This document shows, in pieces, positions 61,200-64,000 of a stretch of 64,000 nt of DNA (position 1 is the first letter of the stretch; every line of letters begins with the position of its first letter). The position numbers and the translations under genes were made by a program. Under the pieces are notes generated by a model. That model worked only from the letters and a program-made list of their open reading frames with translations, searched no databases and was not told the DNA's origin. Where the stretch lies: NCBI GenBank assembly GCA_004376055.2, contig CP049016.1, positions 620,001-684,000 on the forward strand, read 5' to 3'. The stretch is from Nitrospirales bacterium LBB_01. Its GTDB lineage: Bacteria; Nitrospirota; Thermodesulfovibrionia; Thermodesulfovibrionales; Magnetobacteriaceae.

Positions 61200-63203
61200 A
61201 TGTTAGCGCTCAAAGATAACCTTTTAAAGTGGATGCCGCCAATTGCAGTATTGGTTTCCATAGCCGGAATCTATTTTCAGGTTGTGCATTTTGATTTTAT
61301 TAACTACGATGACCCTGTTTATGTCACAAATAATCCTCTTGTATTGAATGGCTTTACGCTGAATAGCTTTTTACAAGCCTTTAAGACAATGACCAACGGC
61401 TATTGGTCGCCGCTTGTGGATATTTCCAATATGCTGGCTGTTTCTATGTGTGGTTTAAAGGCTTACGGACATCATCTTATTAACGTTGTCATTCATGCGG
61501 CAGCATCAATCGTGTTGTTTTATGTCATTCAGGGATTATTTAAGACTACAGGTGTTAGTTTATTTACGGCTCTTGCCTTTGCAACACACCCAATGCATGT
61601 TGAGTCGGTTGCATGGATTTCAGAGCGAAAAGACGTGTTGTATGCACTGTTTTTTTTTATTTCCATATTGCTTTATATGTATTATGTCAAAAAACCGTCA
61701 GTCTTGAAATATCTTTTGATACTAGTTGCCTTTATCTTTTCTTTAATCTCAAAACCTATGGCTGTATCGCTGCCATTTGTTCTGCTCCTATTTGATATAT
61801 ATCCGCTGGAGAGATTTAAAGGCAGTGCTGACAGGCTCACTATAATCTATGAGAAAATTCCTTTTTTCCTCTTATCTGCAATTATTTCCGTTGTAACCTA
61901 CATAGCACAGAAAAGCTCAGGAGCTGTTGACACTGTTACACCGATTGCTCTATCAATACGGCTTAGCAATGCTGTGACCTCGCTTATTAAGTACATCTCA
62001 AAACTCTTCTTTCCTGTAAACATGTCTATTCTATACCCATACGATGTTAACATTGCACTTTGGAAAGTGCTGGTTTGCGTAATTCTGTCAGCGGGAATAA
62101 CATTTGTAGCCCTGTATGATTTTCTGAAAAAGAGACGTCCATACATTTTTATCGGCTGGTTTTTTTATTTAGTGACAGTGGCGCCGGTTATTGGTATCGT
62201 TCAGTCGGGTGCTCAGTCTATGGCAGACAGATACACGTATGTGCCCTATGTTGGGCTGTTTATAATAATTGCCTGCCTTGTGTCAGAGCTAACGGTGAGA
62301 TTTAGAAGGTATCGTGTCACAGCCATACTTGCTATCATTGCCATGATGTTAATTTCGTACAAACAAATTTCTTACTGGAGAAACTCTGAGACAATTTTAA
62401 GGCATAGTATTTCGGTAACAGAAAATAATTATATTTTATACAACAACTTAGCCGATACATTGCTAAGACAGTGGAAAATTTCTGAGGCTGTGAACAATTA
62501 CTCGGCGGCAATTTCTATAAAGCCTGACTTTGCCGACTCCAGAGCAGGCATCGGAATTACATATATGTATGCGGGAAACACGGAAAAAGCTCTGGAAAAC
62601 TTAAACCTTGCTTTACAGTTAAACTCAAGGTGCATAGAAGCATACATGGGGCTTGGCACTATAATGTCATCACGGGGGCAGTTTGAGGCGGCGTTTCAGT
62701 ATTTTAACAAGGCGTTGACTATATCGCCAAACTCAGCCCTGCTTCGCTACAACCTTGGGATAACGTATTTTTATACGGGAAAACCGAAAGAGGCACTGGA
62801 GAACTTGAACCTTGCTTTGCAGTTAAACCCATATGACGCAAAAACGTACTTCTATATCGGGAATGTTTATGCCTCAACCGGTAAATTAACGGAGGCTGAG
62901 AACGCCTATCGAAAAGCTCTACAATTGCAGCCTAACTACCCTGACGCAATGGTTAATCTTGGCAATGTGCTTATTTACGAAAGACGGTTTGATGAGGCGG
63001 TTAATGTCTTTACGGCAGCTTTAAGTGTGTCTCCTGTATCGGTAGAAGCTTATAATGGGTTGGGAAGCGCCCTTATGCTAAAAGGTGATATACAGCGGGC
63101 AATAGAAGCCTTTCAAAAAGCTGTCTCAATCAGGCCGGATTTTAAGGACGCTCTCACAAATCTTGAAATTGCAAAGAAAAGGGCTGAGGGGGGCAGCAGA
63201 TGA
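61200..63203 (+). CDS. TMTC-like integral membrane protein with C-terminal TPR array
   Basis: 667 residues. About ten transmembrane helices (about 10-400) have the early acidic loop FINYDDPVYVTNNP and HPMHVESVAWISERKDVLYA, which are hallmarks of the TMTC/DUF1736 O-mannosyltransferase-like family (GT-C fold). About 400-660 contain seven TPR units, with repeats such as GIGITYMYAGNTEKALENLN and GNVYASTGKLTEAENAYRKA. Two of the TPR units are nearly identical (ALENLNLALQLN). The TPRs face outside the cytoplasm and probably hold the acceptor. Eukaryotic TMTCs mannosylate cadherins. The bacterial target is unknown. Confidence 0.88.
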   Translation: MLALKDNLLKWMPPIAVLVSIAGIYFQVVHFDFINYDDPVYVTNNPLVLNGFTLNSFLQAFKTMTNGYWSPLVDISNMLAVSMCGLKAYGHHLINVVIHAAASIVLFYVIQGLFKTTGVSLFTALAFATHPMHVESVAWISERKDVLYALFFFISILLYMYYVKKPSVLKYLLILVAFIFSLISKPMAVSLPFVLLLFDIYPLERFKGSADRLTIIYEKIPFFLLSAIISVVTYIAQKSSGAVDTVTPIALSIRLSNAVTSLIKYISKLFFPVNMSILYPYDVNIALWKVLVCVILSAGITFVALYDFLKKRRPYIFIGWFFYLVTVAPVIGIVQSGAQSMADRYTYVPYVGLFIIIACLVSELTVRFRRYRVTAILAIIAMMLISYKQISYWRNSETILRHSISVTENNYILYNNLADTLLRQWKISEAVNNYSAAISIKPDFADSRAGIGITYMYAGNTEKALENLNLALQLNSRCIEAYMGLGTIMSSRGQFEAAFQYFNKALTISPNSALLRYNLGITYFYTGKPKEALENLNLALQLNPYDAKTYFYIGNVYASTGKLTEAENAYRKALQLQPNYPDAMVNLGNVLIYERRFDEAVNVFTAALSVSPVSVEAYNGLGSALMLKGDIQRAIEAFQKAVSIRPDFKDALTNLEIAKKRAEGGSR

Positions 63204-63234
63204 GTAAGACACATCTTGTATTGAGTTACAAATA

Positions 63235-64000
63235 ATGGCGCTGCTAAGAAACATATCATTCCTTACAGCCTCACAAATAACAGAAAAGGTGTTAAGTCTG
63301 CTGATTATTGTCTTTATTACACGTAAACTCGGCGCTGCGGAATTTGGTCTGTACTCGCTTACAATGTCTTTTGTCGCTCTGTTTTACTATTTTTATGACG
63401 GCGGGCTTCAGACATTTTTAATTAAAGAGGTTGGAAAAAATAGAGCAATTGAGAGAGGATATTTAAATAGAATCATTACCTTACGGGTTATTCTGTGTGT
63501 GTTTGCAGCAATCATCTCTCTCATTACGGCTTATGCAAGTGGATATGGCGCACAGGAGTTTTATGGAATATTGATTTTTTCACTTGCAACGGCATTTGTC
63601 TATACCTCTTCAATTCTGAGAGCGCCGTTTATGGGAATTGAGAAAATGGAGGTAGAAAGCGGTTTAACAATTACATTTAGATTTTTAAGCGCTGTAGGGA
63701 TTTTACTGCTTCTTGTGATGGGCGTAAAAATGCCTCATCTGATGCTTCCCTATCTGCTTTCCGGTATCGTCGTTATGCTTATGTCTGTGTTTATTTTTAA
63801 ACGGTATTTTCATAATTATACGGCAGATGGCGGCAGTATTAAAATGTTGACAATTTTAAGAAAATCCATACCGTTTGCTTTGGCCGCCTTCATGGGCGAG
63901 GTGCTTTTTAATATTGACAAGGTTATACTTGCAAAGTATGAAACTCTTTCCACCGTTGGGTTATATAATGGAGCCTACAAGATAGTTATTGTCGGCATGT
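63235..64000 (+). CDS. Wzx-type oligosaccharide flippase, 3' end cut by window
   Basis: 255 residues visible, still open at the window edge. The N-terminus LRNISFLTASQITEKVLSLL, FITRKLGAAEFGLYSLTMSF and the later FALAAFMGEVLFNIDKVILA match the polysaccharide flippase (MATE/MOP) family. Six or so helices are visible; a full protein would have 12-14. ATG 63235 overlaps the TAA of an 11-codon frame that begins at the TMTC stop, which might couple the two. It probably moves lipid-linked sugar units across the membrane for the nearby glycan pathway. Confidence 0.88.
   Translation, partial: MALLRNISFLTASQITEKVLSLLIIVFITRKLGAAEFGLYSLTMSFVALFYYFYDGGLQTFLIKEVGKNRAIERGYLNRIITLRVILCVFAAIISLITAYASGYGAQEFYGILIFSLATAFVYTSSILRAPFMGIEKMEVESGLTITFRFLSAVGILLLLVMGVKMPHLMLPYLLSGIVVMLMSVFIFKRYFHNYTADGGSIKMLTILRKSIPFALAAFMGEVLFNIDKVILAKYETLSTVGLYNGAYKIVIVGM

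Overview
This is a 64 kb piece of a bacterial chromosome with moderate to low GC, built mostly from vertically inherited genes separated by accessory islands. Housekeeping markers are ssrA/smpB, rpsO-pnp, mnmA, dapL, rdgB-rph-murI and a cell-wall amidase. The DapL-type aminotransferase, the very large multi-PAS kinases, the Wsp-like chemosensory operon, Uma2 and Rpn nucleases and abundant palindromic repeats would suit a Nitrospirota or Desulfobacterota-type environmental bacterium. The taxonomic call is inference only; no rRNA lies in the window.

Layout. 0-3 kb: ssrA (tmRNA) directly behind smpB, then a degraded mazEF toxin-antitoxin remnant whose MazE tail is fused to a nucleotidyl-cyclase-like gene. 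3-8.8 kb: a YkgJ-type Cys-rich protein, a small membrane protein, a hybrid histidine kinase with its response regulator, and an alpha/beta hydrolase. 8.8-11.5 kb: mnmA and dapL, bracketed by inverted copies of a composite four-hairpin repeat that also supplies the N-terminus of MnmA. 11.5-13.8 kb: EF-hand protein, Spy/CnrX-like periplasmic protein, anti-sigma-like membrane protein and ECF sigma factor. 14-24.6 kb: membrane glycosyltransferase, M16 protease, pnp, rpsO, FGE-sulfatase-domain protein, two overlapping glycosyltransferases, and tandem Uma2 nucleases. 24.6-39.1 kb: a 1308-residue sensor kinase, an Rpn nuclease, a PstS-like binding protein, an exopolysaccharide block (glycosyltransferase, asnB, polyprenyl sugar transferase), then rdgB-rph-murI-gerMN-amidase.

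39.1-53 kb: two tandem secreted Tudor-knot proteins, then a Wsp-like chemosensory operon on the plus strand: cheR-TPR, double cheW, mcp, cheA-REC, cheB, and two REC-headed histidine kinases that probably receive the CheA signal. 53-59.3 kb: two GT4 glycosyltransferases and a plant-like alpha-glucan water dikinase. 59.3-64 kb: a HAMP membrane protein, two divergent small DNA-binding regulators with a clear sigma-70 promoter and repeated operator-like sites, a TMTC-like membrane/TPR protein, and the start of a Wzx-type flippase that runs off the window.

The strongest leads for undescribed biology are the structured inverted repeats around mnmA-dapL, the cyclase-MazE fusion beside a start-less mazF, the sigma/anti-sigma/sensor trio next to an EF-hand protein, the duplicated Tudor-knot proteins, the chemosensory operon that ends in kinases rather than a cyclase, and the bacterial glucan water dikinase.
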